Shown here in pieces: positions 25,118 through 34,232 of a stretch of 64,000 nucleotides of DNA. The stretch is taken from contig NZ_CP021421.1 in assembly GCF_002201515.1 (NCBI RefSeq), positions 2,666,001 to 2,730,000 on the forward strand. The letters are read 5' to 3'. Positions within the stretch are counted from its first letter, which is position 1. The number at the start of each line of letters is the position of its first letter. The position numbers and the translations under genes are program-made. This stretch comes from Muribaculum intestinale. GTDB taxonomy: Bacteria > Bacteroidota > Bacteroidia > Bacteroidales > Muribaculaceae. The notes under the pieces were generated by a model, which was not told the DNA's origin, ran no database searches, and worked only from the letters and a program-made list of their open reading frames with translations.

Positions 25118-26440
25118 ATGATTGATCAATCAGTATTTACTGGCCGGAAGGCATTGTTTCATACATTTGGCTGCAAACTTAATTTTGCAGAGACCTCGAC
25201 TGTGGCCCGACTGTTTGCCGAAAAGGGAATACGTCGGATACAGGCCGGGGAAACGCCTGATATAGTGGTTATAAATACATGTAGTGTCACAGAGGTTGCA
25301 GATAAAAAGTGCCGACAGGCGATACGTGGGTTTGCCCGGCGTTATCCCGATGCTGCAATTGTTGTGACCGGATGCTATGCTCAGCTTAAGAGTGAGGAAA
25401 TAGCCGCGCTGCCGGGTGTGGCGGTTGTGGCCGGGAGTGACCGCAAGTTGCTTTTGTCGGATTATATTGACCGTTGGATGTCCGACCACGCAACTGTACA
25501 CGAGGTAACTCCGACAAAAGATATACGTACTTTTTCCCCCTCATGTTCTGCCGAGGACCGTACTCGCCATTTTCTGAAAGTACAGGATGGCTGCGACTAT
25601 TGGTGTACTTACTGCACAATACCTATGGCACGCGGGCGCAGTCGCTCGGGTACTATTGCCGAGCTTGTCGCACAGGCTGAAAAGGTTGCTGAGGACGGTG
25701 GCCGCGAGATAGTGCTTACCGGAGTAAATATCGGCGATTTCGGCAAAGGGCGTGATGATAATTTCTTTGACCTTATCAAGGCTTTGGACCGGGTTGAGGG
25801 TATAGAACGCTATCGTATATCTTCGATAGAGCCGAATCTGCTTACCGATGAGATTATCGACTGGGTAGCCGAATCGAGAGCGTTTATGCCTCATTTTCAT
25901 GTGCCTCTGCAGGCTGGTAGCGATGAGGTACTGCGTCTCATGCGCCGACATTACGATACGTCGCTGTTCCGCCACCGGATGGAGCGTATACGCAATGCTA
26001 TGCCTCATGCGTTTATTGGGGTTGATTTGATTGTCGGTGCCAGAGGCGAGACGGATGAACTGTTTGCACAAAGCCGCGATTTTGTCGACAGTCTTGACAT
26101 AAGCCGTCTGCATGTGTTCCCATATTCCGAACGTCCGGGCACACGAGCGCTTGAACTTGACGGTGTAGTGTCTCAGCAGGAAAAGCATCGCCGTACCAAC
26201 GAGATGCTTGCGATATCCGAGCGTAAACTTGCGGAATTCTCATCGCGTTTTGCCGGAACGGTGAGGCCCGTGCTTGCAGAGCATCCTCGTAAGGGAAAGC
26301 CTATGATGGGATTTACCGACAATTATCTGAGAGTGAGAATGCAGCCTTTACCCGAGCTTGCTGGACAGGTGGTAAATGTGCTGCTTGGTTCTCCGGATAA
26401 TATCGGGGAAGAAATTGAGGGCGAAATTATAAAGCCGTGA
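25118..26440 (+). CDS. mtaB: tRNA t6A37 methylthiotransferase
   Basis: A 440-residue radical-SAM enzyme that adds a methylthio group to t6A at position 37 of tRNAs. The UPF0004 domain with its three cluster cysteines (FGCKLN, NTCSVTEVADKKC, TGCYAQ) is followed by the radical-SAM CxxxCxxC motif in GCDYWCTYCTIPMARGRSRS, and a C-terminal TRAM-like region. I choose the ATG at 25118 (MIDQSVFTGRKALFHTFGCK). It is the first gene of a very tight operon: the next ATG follows two bases after its stop. Confidence 0.94.
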   Translation: MIDQSVFTGRKALFHTFGCKLNFAETSTVARLFAEKGIRRIQAGETPDIVVINTCSVTEVADKKCRQAIRGFARRYPDAAIVVTGCYAQLKSEEIAALPGVAVVAGSDRKLLLSDYIDRWMSDHATVHEVTPTKDIRTFSPSCSAEDRTRHFLKVQDGCDYWCTYCTIPMARGRSRSGTIAELVAQAEKVAEDGGREIVLTGVNIGDFGKGRDDNFFDLIKALDRVEGIERYRISSIEPNLLTDEIIDWVAESRAFMPHFHVPLQAGSDEVLRLMRRHYDTSLFRHRMERIRNAMPHAFIGVDLIVGARGETDELFAQSRDFVDSLDISRLHVFPYSERPGTRALELDGVVSQQEKHRRTNEMLAISERKLAEFSSRFAGTVRPVLAEHPRKGKPMMGFTDNYLRVRMQPLPELAGQVVNVLLGSPDNIGEEIEGEIIKP

Positions 26441-26442
26441 CT

Positions 26443-27384
26443 ATGAGAGAAAAATGGTATTATGGTCTGCTTGGAATTATTCTTGGTGGCATTGCCAGAC
26501 TGCCATTCCGGGTTCTTTATGCCATAAGCGATCTGATATTCATCATACTTTATTATATAGTGCACTATCGTAGGCGTGTAGCTTATGAGAATATCCGTGC
26601 GTCATTTCCTGAAAAGTCCGATAAGGAATGTCATGACATATGCCGCCGTTTTTTTCGTAATTTCGCCGATTATTTTGTTGAGACCATAAAACTTGCCCAT
26701 GTCAGCGACGAGCAGATTAAATCGAGGTTTGAGATTGTCGGTATCGAACATGTCGACCGGCTTTTTACCGAAGGACGCAGCATCGCCATGTATTTCGGAC
26801 ATTGCGGTAACTGGGAGTGGGGCACATCGATAACATTGTGGTCACGTTTCAAGCCTTCTGATAAGATTGTCTATGCACAGGTATACCGGCCGCTTACTAA
26901 CGAATGGTTCAACCACTATTTTCTGATGTTGCGCAGTCGTTTCGGATCGGTGAGTTATGAAAAGAAACTCGTTTTCCGTGACCTTCTGATGCTGCGTCGG
27001 GCAGGATGTCAGGCGATAGTCGGCTTTATGAGCGACCAGAAACCGAGTGCCGGAGATGTCACTCATGTGGTAAAGTTTCTCAATCATCCCACGGCGATGA
27101 TTACAGGAACGGAGACAATAGTGCGTCGTCTTGATATGGCTGCCCTATATTGGGATGTGGAGAAGCCCTCCCGCGGACATTATCGCATGACTGTGCGTTC
27201 TCTCACAGAGAATGTGTCTGAGTTGCCGGAATTTGCCCTTACGGACATGTATGCGCGTATGCTTGAGCAGACCATACTCCGCACTCCCGACATATGGCTG
27301 TGGACACATAAACGCTGGAAGTATGCTGTGGATTACCCTGAGGGATTCATAGATACTCTTCATTCTCAATCATTGGAATCATGA
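26443..27384 (+). CDS. Lipid A biosynthesis-type lysophospholipid acyltransferase
   Basis: A 313-residue LpxL/HtrB-like acyltransferase. It has an N-terminal membrane anchor (about residues 6-35, ILGGIARLPFRVLYAISDLI), the HX4-type catalytic block FGHCGNWEWG, the VYRPLTNEWFNHYFLMLRSR block, and GFMSDQKPSAGD. It adds a fatty acyl chain to lipid A or a related lipid at the inner membrane; the exact acceptor cannot be told. The ATG at 26443 follows the mtaB stop by two bases and the stop overlaps the next start by four, so the gene is cotranslated with its neighbours. Confidence 0.9.
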   Translation: MREKWYYGLLGIILGGIARLPFRVLYAISDLIFIILYYIVHYRRRVAYENIRASFPEKSDKECHDICRRFFRNFADYFVETIKLAHVSDEQIKSRFEIVGIEHVDRLFTEGRSIAMYFGHCGNWEWGTSITLWSRFKPSDKIVYAQVYRPLTNEWFNHYFLMLRSRFGSVSYEKKLVFRDLLMLRRAGCQAIVGFMSDQKPSAGDVTHVVKFLNHPTAMITGTETIVRRLDMAALYWDVEKPSRGHYRMTVRSLTENVSELPEFALTDMYARMLEQTILRTPDIWLWTHKRWKYAVDYPEGFIDTLHSQSLES

Positions 27385-28385
27385 AGGAACATCATCATCC
27401 ATCCACCTCTGTAATAATTCTAAACTGGAACGGCGAGGATATGCTACGCCGTTATCTTCCGGCAGTCTTGTCGACAACAGATTCGTCGGTTGGTGAGGTT
27501 ATTGTGGCGGACAATGGTTCAACCGATGGTTCTGTTGACTTTCTTGCCGCTGAGTTTCCTCAGGTACGTGTGCTTTGTCTTGACAGGAATTATGGATTCG
27601 CCGAGGGGTACAATCGTGCCATTTCTATGGTTGACACTGAGTTTGTGGTATTGCTCAACAGCGATGTGCGTCCGGCTTCAGGGTGGCTTGGTCCGCTGGT
27701 CGACTATATGAAGTCAAATCCATCGGCCGGAGCATGTCAGCCTAAGATTCTCAGTGACATTGAGCCGGAAAAGTTCGAGTATGCCGGCGCATGCGGTGGC
27801 TTCCTTGACTGTAATGGCTATCCCTATTGCCGAGGACGTATTTTTGATACGATTGAATCTGACCAAGGCCAATATGACAGTAATATGAATGTCGACTGGG
27901 CTTCAGGAGCGGCACTTATGGTGCGGCGCGACCTGTATATAAAATCCGGTGGGCTTGATGCTGATTTCTTTGCCCACATGGAGGAGATTGACTTGTGCTG
28001 GCGCATTCGGCTGGCTGGTATGACTGTCGGAGTAGTGCCTGAAAGCGTGGTATTCCATCTTGGCGGAGGAACCCTGCCACAAGGTAATCCGCGTAAAGTA
28101 TATCTTAACTTCCGCAACAATCTTTTGCTCTTGCATAAGAACCTTCCTGACTGCATACGCCGTAGACGGCTGTTTGTCAGACGACTGTACGATACTCTCG
28201 CTTTTGCTATGTTTGTTGTCAGGATGGATTGGAAAAGCGCAGGAGCTGTGTTGCGTGCACATCGCGATTTCCGTAAAATGCGAAGTAAGTATACTACCCG
28301 TCCGCATGACAATCTCTTGTCGGGACATAATAATATAATCGCAGACTATTATTTGCACAGGAAAAAGAAATACAGTGATTTATGA
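27381..28385 (+). CDS. Family 2 glycosyltransferase
   Basis: A 334-residue GT2 enzyme of the rhamnosyltransferase-like type: SVIILNWNGEDMLRRYLPAV, the nucleotide-binding VADNGSTDGSVDF, NYGFAEGYNRAI, LLNSDVRP and the acceptor block FFAHMEEIDLCWRIRLAGM. No membrane segment. ATGA overlaps on both sides join it to the acyltransferase and to the next gene. Together they suggest cell-envelope lipid or glycan work, with mtaB as an unrelated first gene. Confidence 0.9.
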   Translation: MKEHHHPSTSVIILNWNGEDMLRRYLPAVLSTTDSSVGEVIVADNGSTDGSVDFLAAEFPQVRVLCLDRNYGFAEGYNRAISMVDTEFVVLLNSDVRPASGWLGPLVDYMKSNPSAGACQPKILSDIEPEKFEYAGACGGFLDCNGYPYCRGRIFDTIESDQGQYDSNMNVDWASGAALMVRRDLYIKSGGLDADFFAHMEEIDLCWRIRLAGMTVGVVPESVVFHLGGGTLPQGNPRKVYLNFRNNLLLLHKNLPDCIRRRRLFVRRLYDTLAFAMFVVRMDWKSAGAVLRAHRDFRKMRSKYTTRPHDNLLSGHNNIIADYYLHRKKKYSDL

Positions 28386-29467
28386 AACATTTATCTCTCC
28401 TCCGTCCTTTTGCTATAACGATGGCATGTATGGCATCGGGTGGCGTGCTTTATCCCGATGTTGTCGGAGATTATGCCGTAGGCCGAAAGGATGACGCTCT
28501 CAAGAACACACTGCACCGGCATTGCGGCCCTGTGAATATGGTTGATACGGATATCCAATGGTCCGAGTATCTTGAAATCATAGCCGAACAGCAAGGCGTG
28601 TCAAATGGCTCGGGCTCTGTAACCGACGCTGTCACGGGACATCGCTATTCATTGTCTGACGCACGCATGTCGCTTGCTCTTGCACATCCTCTCGACAAAA
28701 GCTGGTTTGGACTTCCCGCTGCTTACCGGTCACAGTCGTTAGCCGATCTATACAATTGTATTCTGACTTGTCCGGAAGTTATGAAGGCATGTGCGGCAGG
28801 GAACGGTTTTGCGTCGGTAGACGCAGCTTCTGATATTGTATATGGTGATGGATGGAGCAGAGGAGTGCTTCTGCTTGATGGATGGAATATACCTGTAATT
28901 GAGCCGGCCGATGCCATGAAGGGTCCCGTTGCCCGACGTATTCTATATATTGCCACCATATATCCATGCTCGATATGGAGTGGAGACGGAGTAAAGTTTT
29001 TCACCTCTGCGGAGTATCCGGGACTGACCGATTTTTCAATTGATACATATATGGACTGGCACAGACAATATCCTGTGACAGATATCGAACGCTCCGGCAA
29101 TGATGCTGTCGAGGCGAGGCAAGGCAATCGCAATCCTTTTGTCGATTATCCCGAGCTCGCCGAATATATATGGGGCGAGAATAGGGGAGAGGTGTATAAT
29201 GGACAGGCAGGAAAGACTGATCCGCCACCGGCCACGGGTGAACAGCCTGTTGTCAAGTTACCTCTTCGAGGAGTCTACTCTGTGGCCGAAGATGTGTATC
29301 TTGATTTATATTCACCATATGTTCCTGATAATGTGATGTGGAGTGTGGATGGTGCCGATGTGGAAAATGCGCGTATAGCTCTGTCGGAAATCGGTGTCGG
29401 AACCCATGAAATAAGATATCGCAATGCAATTGCATCTGGAAAACTTTTTATTGACATACGCCCATGA
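28382..29467 (+). CDS. Endonuclease I-like exported protein with degenerate active site
   Basis: The 361-residue protein has an N-terminal hydrophobic segment (about residues 1-22). The middle resembles the endonuclease I (EndA/Vvn) family: LDKSWFG, EPADAMKGPVARRILYIAT, and EARQGNRNPFVDYPELAEYI, the family's most typical block. The catalytic regions differ: the usual EH..PQSWF reads AHPLDKSWF (Glu lost, His kept), and the usual DLHHLYPTD...N block reads DLYNCILTCPEVMKACAAGN, losing the metal-binding Asn. It is likely inactive as a nuclease. The last 75 residues look like an Ig-type beta domain. ATGA overlaps on both ends. Confidence 0.7.
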   Translation: MKHLSLLRPFAITMACMASGGVLYPDVVGDYAVGRKDDALKNTLHRHCGPVNMVDTDIQWSEYLEIIAEQQGVSNGSGSVTDAVTGHRYSLSDARMSLALAHPLDKSWFGLPAAYRSQSLADLYNCILTCPEVMKACAAGNGFASVDAASDIVYGDGWSRGVLLLDGWNIPVIEPADAMKGPVARRILYIATIYPCSIWSGDGVKFFTSAEYPGLTDFSIDTYMDWHRQYPVTDIERSGNDAVEARQGNRNPFVDYPELAEYIWGENRGEVYNGQAGKTDPPPATGEQPVVKLPLRGVYSVAEDVYLDLYSPYVPDNVMWSVDGADVENARIALSEIGVGTHEIRYRNAIASGKLFIDIRP

Positions 29468-29922
29468 AAGCCTACTGCGTGTTTTCTTTAATACTCTGTC
29501 TGTCGTTAGTTTCATGCCATAGAAGCTACACAGTACCCCATGAGTCGATTTTTGATAATAAGGTCAATCCTCCGGTTGACCCGGATTATTTTGCTCTTGA
29601 GTTGGCCGACGGTTCTACACGATATGTATCGCCGGAATTACAGCTTCATTATAAGGATGGAGGTGTGCTCGTAAGGTACGACCGTAGGGATGACGGGCAT
29701 GATGTCTACAGCATGATAGAATTATCTACCGGATATTCGGTAGAGTTTTCCTATGCGGCGACTTCTGTGGCCGGTCCGCTTTCCGATGCATGTCTGTGTG
29801 TCAACGGTAAAGAGATTAGAATCAATTCGGCGAAGGCTCACCGGATAAACAGCACGGGCGCGTGGATTGAAATCCTCGCGCCCGGTGGTCAGAATTATGT
29901 GTTTGTGGTGACAGACGTATAG
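29464..29922 (+). CDS. Lipoprotein of unknown function
   Basis: The 152-residue protein begins MKAYCVFSLILCLSLVSCHR, a lipoprotein signal with lipobox VSC. The mature part is mostly beta (LELADGSTRYVSPELQLHYK, VLVRYDRRDDGHDVYSMIEL) without a recognised domain. The start overlaps the previous gene by four bases and it closes the mtaB operon. Its stop is six bases from the convergent lgt stop. Confidence 0.75.
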   Translation: MKAYCVFSLILCLSLVSCHRSYTVPHESIFDNKVNPPVDPDYFALELADGSTRYVSPELQLHYKDGGVLVRYDRRDDGHDVYSMIELSTGYSVEFSYAATSVAGPLSDACLCVNGKEIRINSAKAHRINSTGAWIEILAPGGQNYVFVVTDV

Positions 29923-29928
29923 CAGCCT

Positions 29929-30789
29929 TTATCTGCGTTTTGTTGTCACTTTTTCGTCGGCGAATCGATTGGGGAATGTAAGATGCACTTTAGGGCGCAT
30001 CATTGCATATATAATCAATCCGACTCCAAGCAATATAAACGGTATGCTCAGTTGTTGTCCGATGTTGAGTGACATGGTAGCCTCACGCGCCACCTGATCG
30101 TTTTTGATAAATTCAATGAGGAAACGAGGCAGGAATATTCCTATCATGAACACTCCGAATATCAGTCCGGGACGTTCTTCGGCATTCTTTTTCCAATACA
30201 TCCACATAAGCAGTCCGAAAAGGGCGAAGTAGCACAACGCTTCATAAATCTGGGTGGGATGTACTGCCTGGCCCTCGTAGAGCATATGCCATTCGCGGGA
30301 GCGCACAAACATGAATCCCCACGGTAGGGTTGTGGCGGTGCCGAAGATTTCGGAATTGAAAAGGTTGCCGAGTCGTATAAGACCACCTACAAGGGCTATC
30401 GCGATGACCAACCGGTCGAATGTCCATAGAGGACTACGCTTGGTTACAAAAATAGAGTATAGGATTATGGCAATGATTATGGCGATTGTGCCGCCATGAC
30501 TTGCGAGTCCACCCTCCCATATGTATAGTATGCGTATGGGATTTTGGCTGTATACATCCCATTCGTAGAAAAACACATGGCCAAGACGCGCTCCGACGAT
30601 TGTGGCAATAACCACATAAATTAGCAATATGCCGAGCCATCGTTCAGGAGCCCCTTCATGTTTGAAAATTCGGGCTACAATCTCATAGCCTATTATAAAG
30701 CCGATTGCAAACATAAGTCCGTACCATCTTACGGTTATCGGACTGGATATTATGTCGGGGTTGGCGGCCCATGTAATGTAGTCGAGCAT
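29929..30789 (-). CDS. lgt: Prolipoprotein diacylglyceryl transferase
   Basis: The 286-residue integral membrane enzyme transfers a diacylglyceryl group to the lipobox Cys of lipoproteins, the first step of their maturation. It has about seven membrane segments; the signature is visible as RLGNLFNSEIFGTATTLPWG, and ARLGHVFFYEWDVY and GQAVHPTQIYEALC are also typical. Length fits. It precedes no close downstream gene on its strand; ddh lies 68 bases upstream on the same strand. Confidence 0.96.
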   Translation of the reverse strand: MLDYITWAANPDIISSPITVRWYGLMFAIGFIIGYEIVARIFKHEGAPERWLGILLIYVVIATIVGARLGHVFFYEWDVYSQNPIRILYIWEGGLASHGGTIAIIIAIILYSIFVTKRSPLWTFDRLVIAIALVGGLIRLGNLFNSEIFGTATTLPWGFMFVRSREWHMLYEGQAVHPTQIYEALCYFALFGLLMWMYWKKNAEERPGLIFGVFMIGIFLPRFLIEFIKNDQVAREATMSLNIGQQLSIPFILLGVGLIIYAMMRPKVHLTFPNRFADEKVTTKRR

Positions 30790-30857
30790 GCCGGTTGTTG
30801 ATTGATAGTTGGTTGGGGTTAAATTGATATTTGTAGATGAAATTCCGTGCTATTGGG

Positions 30858-31757
30858 TTATACCAAATGGCGTATCAGTTCGTCGCGGTCGCCAAAGAGC
30901 ATGTCGATTACAGGAATCTCAATCATGGTATATGCTCCCGGTCGTTCAATCATAGTCGCACGAGCCACTCCTACGAGTATCTGTGCTGTAAGAGCCGGAT
31001 TGTTAATCGACATATTAAACTCAAACCGTTGGTTCTGGGTTGTGCCGGAAACACCTTTTCTCACCATGTTTACTCCATGGCCCATATCGCGGACATCATC
31101 GACAGAGGGTACTGCCATCACGTGTGTCTCGTCGGATGAGAAATATGGGTCGACTTTGACTGCAGCGGCAACTTCTTCAATTGATTTGGATCCGTCGAGT
31201 TCTACATACACCATACGGCGATGTATGCCTGTGCCTAACGGAATTGTCATCGACAAGGCATTTTTTACGCCATCTTTCGATTTTACCGCTACGGTATGGC
31301 CCATGCTCATGCCTGGACCGAAGTTGGTGTAGGTGATGCCCTTTGGTGCTGCCGCCTGCATGAGAGCTCTGACAATGGAGTCGCTGCCCGGATCCCATCC
31401 TGCCGAGATTATGGCTACCGATCCGTGAGCTTTGGCGATAGGGTCGAGTGTGGCACGCAGATCGGCGATGCCGGTATGGATGTCATAGCTGTCTACGGTG
31501 TTTATCCCTTCGGCAAGGAGTATGCGTGCGTGCTTTTCTACCTCTCGTGTGGGCGTGCAGAGGATGGCTACCTCGACATTGTCGAGCTGCATGGCGTCTG
31601 CTACTACAGGATAATCTTTGAGTTCGGCCGGCTGTTGGGCTTCTGGATTGCGGCGTACGATGCCTGCTATTTCAAAGTCGGGCGCTTCCTGAAGAGCCTC
31701 AAGTACATAGCGACCGATGTTACCATAACCGATGATGGCTGCTCTGATTTTTTTCAT
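30858..31757 (-). CDS. ddh: meso-Diaminopimelate dehydrogenase
   Basis: The ATG at 31757 (MKKIRAAIIGYGNIGRYVLE) gives a 299-residue NADP-dependent enzyme that makes meso-diaminopimelate by reductive amination, a one-step branch of lysine and cell-wall synthesis. The Rossmann motif GYGNIG is at the N terminus, and SAGWDPGSDSIVRAL and NFGPGMSMGHTVAVK are typical family blocks. dapA at 38310 is the nearest other gene of the pathway. The upstream 11-codon extension overlaps the ackA terminator and is unlikely. Confidence 0.94.
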   Translation of the reverse strand: MKKIRAAIIGYGNIGRYVLEALQEAPDFEIAGIVRRNPEAQQPAELKDYPVVADAMQLDNVEVAILCTPTREVEKHARILLAEGINTVDSYDIHTGIADLRATLDPIAKAHGSVAIISAGWDPGSDSIVRALMQAAAPKGITYTNFGPGMSMGHTVAVKSKDGVKNALSMTIPLGTGIHRRMVYVELDGSKSIEEVAAAVKVDPYFSSDETHVMAVPSVDDVRDMGHGVNMVRKGVSGTTQNQRFEFNMSINNPALTAQILVGVARATMIERPGAYTMIEIPVIDMLFGDRDELIRHLV

Positions 31758-31780
31758 ACGTATACTATTCTTTAGAAGAT

Positions 31781-31823
31781 AAAAAGGCACAGCGTGCCAT
31801 ATGATTTGAATATGGCGCGCTGT
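31781..31823 (-). terminator. Terminator of the pta-ackA operon
   Basis: On the minus strand ACAGCGCGCCATAT pairs with ATATGGCACGCTGT (one mismatch), followed by CCTTTTTATC. It lies just behind the ackA stop and 24 bp before the ddh start. Confidence 0.8.
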
Positions 31824-31837
31824 ACTTAAGTCGGATG

Positions 31838-33040
31838 TTATTTTTTGTTTACGATTTCTTCGGTGTCTTTTGCAATCATCATTTCTTCATCGGTAGGAAT
31901 TACGACAACCTTTACCTTTGAATCGGGAGTGGAGATGAGTTTTTCCTCGCCGCGTGATGCTGCGTTTACTTCTTTGTCAATCTTTACTCCGAGGTAGTTC
32001 AGATGGTCGCATACACGTTGGCGCAGTGGCTGCTGGTTTTCGCCTACACCTCCGGTGAATACGATGAGATCAACGCCGTCGAGCACTGCGGTATATGCAC
32101 CGATATATTTGATAATGCGGTATATGTACATATCGAGCGCGAGTTTGGCGCGTTCGTTGCCTTCGGCTATTGCAGCATCTATATCTCGCATGTCGGATGA
32201 TATGCCGGAAATGCCGAGTACACCGCTACGCTTGTTTATGAGATTGGAAATACCTTTGGTGTTGATGCGGTCTTTCTCCATTATGAAAGCTATGGCGCCG
32301 GGGTCGATATCACCGGCACGTGTCCCCATCATCAGTCCTTCAGTAGGAGTGAGACCCATGGATGTGTCTATGCTCTTTCCGTCAAGAATGGCTGTGATTG
32401 AACCTCCGTTGCCGATATGGCATGTAATGATGCGCTGCTTTTCGTATGGCAGGCCGAGGAAATCACAAGCGCGACGTGATACATATCGATGGCTTGTTCC
32501 GTGAAAGCCATAACGACGTACTCCATACTCTTCATAAAGACGGTAGGGGAGTGCGTACATGTAGGCCTCTTTGGGCATTGTCTGATGGAATGCAGTGTCG
32601 AATACCGCTACCTGGGGAATACCGGGCATTAGTTCGGTGACTGCGTCGATGCCGGCCATGTTCACCGGATTGTGTAGAGGCGCCACATCGTAGCACTCTT
32701 TGATTTTCTCGATTACCTCATCATCAATGAGCACGCTCTTGTTGAACTTCTCGCCGCCATGTACCACACGATGGCCTACCGCATCAATGTCTTTTAGGCT
32801 GGTGATACATCCGTATTCCTTGCTGGTAAGGAGATTGAGTATATCGTTTACCGCCTTGCGATGGTCGGGAATCGACTCTTCAATTACTTTTTTGCTTCCG
32901 TCGGCGAGCTTGAATTTCAAGAATGAGTCGGGCAATCCGATTTTTTCCACTCCGCCTTCGGCGAGCACATGTTTGTCGGCTGTGTCAATCAGCTTGTATT
33001 TTACGGAGCTACTGCCGCAATTGAGCACTAAAATATTCAT
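31838..33040 (-). CDS. ackA: Acetate kinase
   Basis: A 400-residue enzyme that converts acetyl phosphate and ADP to acetate and ATP. Signatures are MNILVLNCGSSSVKYKLID at the start, RRYGFHGTSHRYVS, CHIGNGGSITAILDGKSIDT and FTGGVGENQ. Length fits the family. It follows pta by 17 bases; the two form the main acetate and ATP-yielding route of fermentation. Confidence 0.97.
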   Translation of the reverse strand: MNILVLNCGSSSVKYKLIDTADKHVLAEGGVEKIGLPDSFLKFKLADGSKKVIEESIPDHRKAVNDILNLLTSKEYGCITSLKDIDAVGHRVVHGGEKFNKSVLIDDEVIEKIKECYDVAPLHNPVNMAGIDAVTELMPGIPQVAVFDTAFHQTMPKEAYMYALPYRLYEEYGVRRYGFHGTSHRYVSRRACDFLGLPYEKQRIITCHIGNGGSITAILDGKSIDTSMGLTPTEGLMMGTRAGDIDPGAIAFIMEKDRINTKGISNLINKRSGVLGISGISSDMRDIDAAIAEGNERAKLALDMYIYRIIKYIGAYTAVLDGVDLIVFTGGVGENQQPLRQRVCDHLNYLGVKIDKEVNAASRGEEKLISTPDSKVKVVVIPTDEEMMIAKDTEEIVNKK

Positions 33041-33057
33041 TTTTTAATGATATGTGA

Positions 33058-34071
33058 TTATGCATGCTTGGCTCCGATGGCCTGGTTGCATGTTATGATG
33101 ATTGTCTTATAGATATCTTCAGGGAAACAACCTCTTGAAAGGTCGTTGACAGGAGCCGCGAGACCCTGCAGGATTGGGCCTACAGCCTGCACTCCGGCAA
33201 GGCGCTGTACGAGTTTGTAGGCGATATTGCCTGTCTCAAGAGAGGGGAATATCAGGACGTCTGCACGTCCTTCGAGCGCGCTTCCGGGTGCTTTCTGCTT
33301 TGCTACTCCGGGGACGAGGGCGGCATCGGCCTGAAGTTCTCCATCGACAAGGAGTTCGGGGTGCGATTCCTGAAGCATCTTTGTCGCCTCGATTACTTTC
33401 TCAACGCGTTCATGCTTTGCCGAGCCTTTTGTGGAGAAACTGAGCAGGGCGATACGAGGGGTGATGCCGGCAATATCGCGGGCTGTGTCGGCGGCTGAAA
33501 GCGCGATTTCCGCGAGCTGTGCTGCGTCGGGGTCGGGGATAACCGCGCAGTCGGCAAACACAAGTATTCCGTCCTCTCCGAAGGGAGAATTCTCCGGCAG
33601 CAACATCACGAATGCTCCGCTTACGGAGTTGATTCCTGGCTTTGTCTTTACTACCTGGAATGCGGCGCGGAGCACATTGCCTGTAGTGTTGAGCGCGCCT
33701 GCTACCTGTCCGTCGGCATCTCCGTTCTTAATCATCAGACATCCAAGATACAGAGGGTTGGCGGTCATAACCCGAGCCTCTTCAATGGTAATGCCTTTCT
33801 TTTTGCGGAGGTCGAAGTATATTGGAGCATACTTGTCAATGACTTTCTCGTCGGCAGGATTCACAATCCTGGCCTTGCAGATATTTGTGAGCGACAGCTC
33901 AGCTGCTGCTGCAGCAATCTCCTTGGGATCACCGATTAATATTACATCGGCAATGCCTTCGGTGATTATACGGTCGGCTGCGGTAAGTGTGCGCGGCTCG
34001 GTGCCTTCGGGGAGCACTATTCTCTGGCGCTCCTCTTTTGCTTTTTTTGTAAGCTTTTCAAAAAGTCCCAT
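33058..34071 (-). CDS. pta: Phosphate acetyltransferase
   Basis: The 337-residue short form without the N-terminal DRTGG regulatory part, which converts acetyl-CoA and phosphate to acetyl phosphate. Family blocks are RIVLPEGTEPRTLTAADRII, MIKNGDADGQVAGAL, FADCAVIPDPDA, MLSFSTKGSAKH-like ALLSFSTKGSAKHERVEKV, and DVLIFPSLETGNIAYKLVQR. It is the first gene of pta-ackA. Confidence 0.96.
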   Translation of the reverse strand: MGLFEKLTKKAKEERQRIVLPEGTEPRTLTAADRIITEGIADVILIGDPKEIAAAAAELSLTNICKARIVNPADEKVIDKYAPIYFDLRKKKGITIEEARVMTANPLYLGCLMIKNGDADGQVAGALNTTGNVLRAAFQVVKTKPGINSVSGAFVMLLPENSPFGEDGILVFADCAVIPDPDAAQLAEIALSAADTARDIAGITPRIALLSFSTKGSAKHERVEKVIEATKMLQESHPELLVDGELQADAALVPGVAKQKAPGSALEGRADVLIFPSLETGNIAYKLVQRLAGVQAVGPILQGLAAPVNDLSRGCFPEDIYKTIIITCNQAIGAKHA

Positions 34072-34168
34072 AATATATGGATGGTATTTGGTTATGGATA
34101 TATGAAGTTTATTTCACAATTGGTTGACCATTGGCGGCATGATATCCACCGTTTTCCAAACGGCAATG

Positions 34169-34176
34169 CAAATGTA
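34169..34176 (-). promoter_or_regulatory. Candidate promoter of pta-ackA
   Basis: On the minus strand TACATTTG fits TAnnTTTG, about 100 bases before the pta start. The leader would contain the hairpin CCGTTT-GGA-AAACGG (plus-strand 34149-34163). A -33 element is not clear. Confidence 0.45.
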
Positions 34177-34232
34177 AGGATAATTGGTGAAATACCGGTG
34201 TCGAAAAACAGAGATATTTCGCTCTCTGTGCG

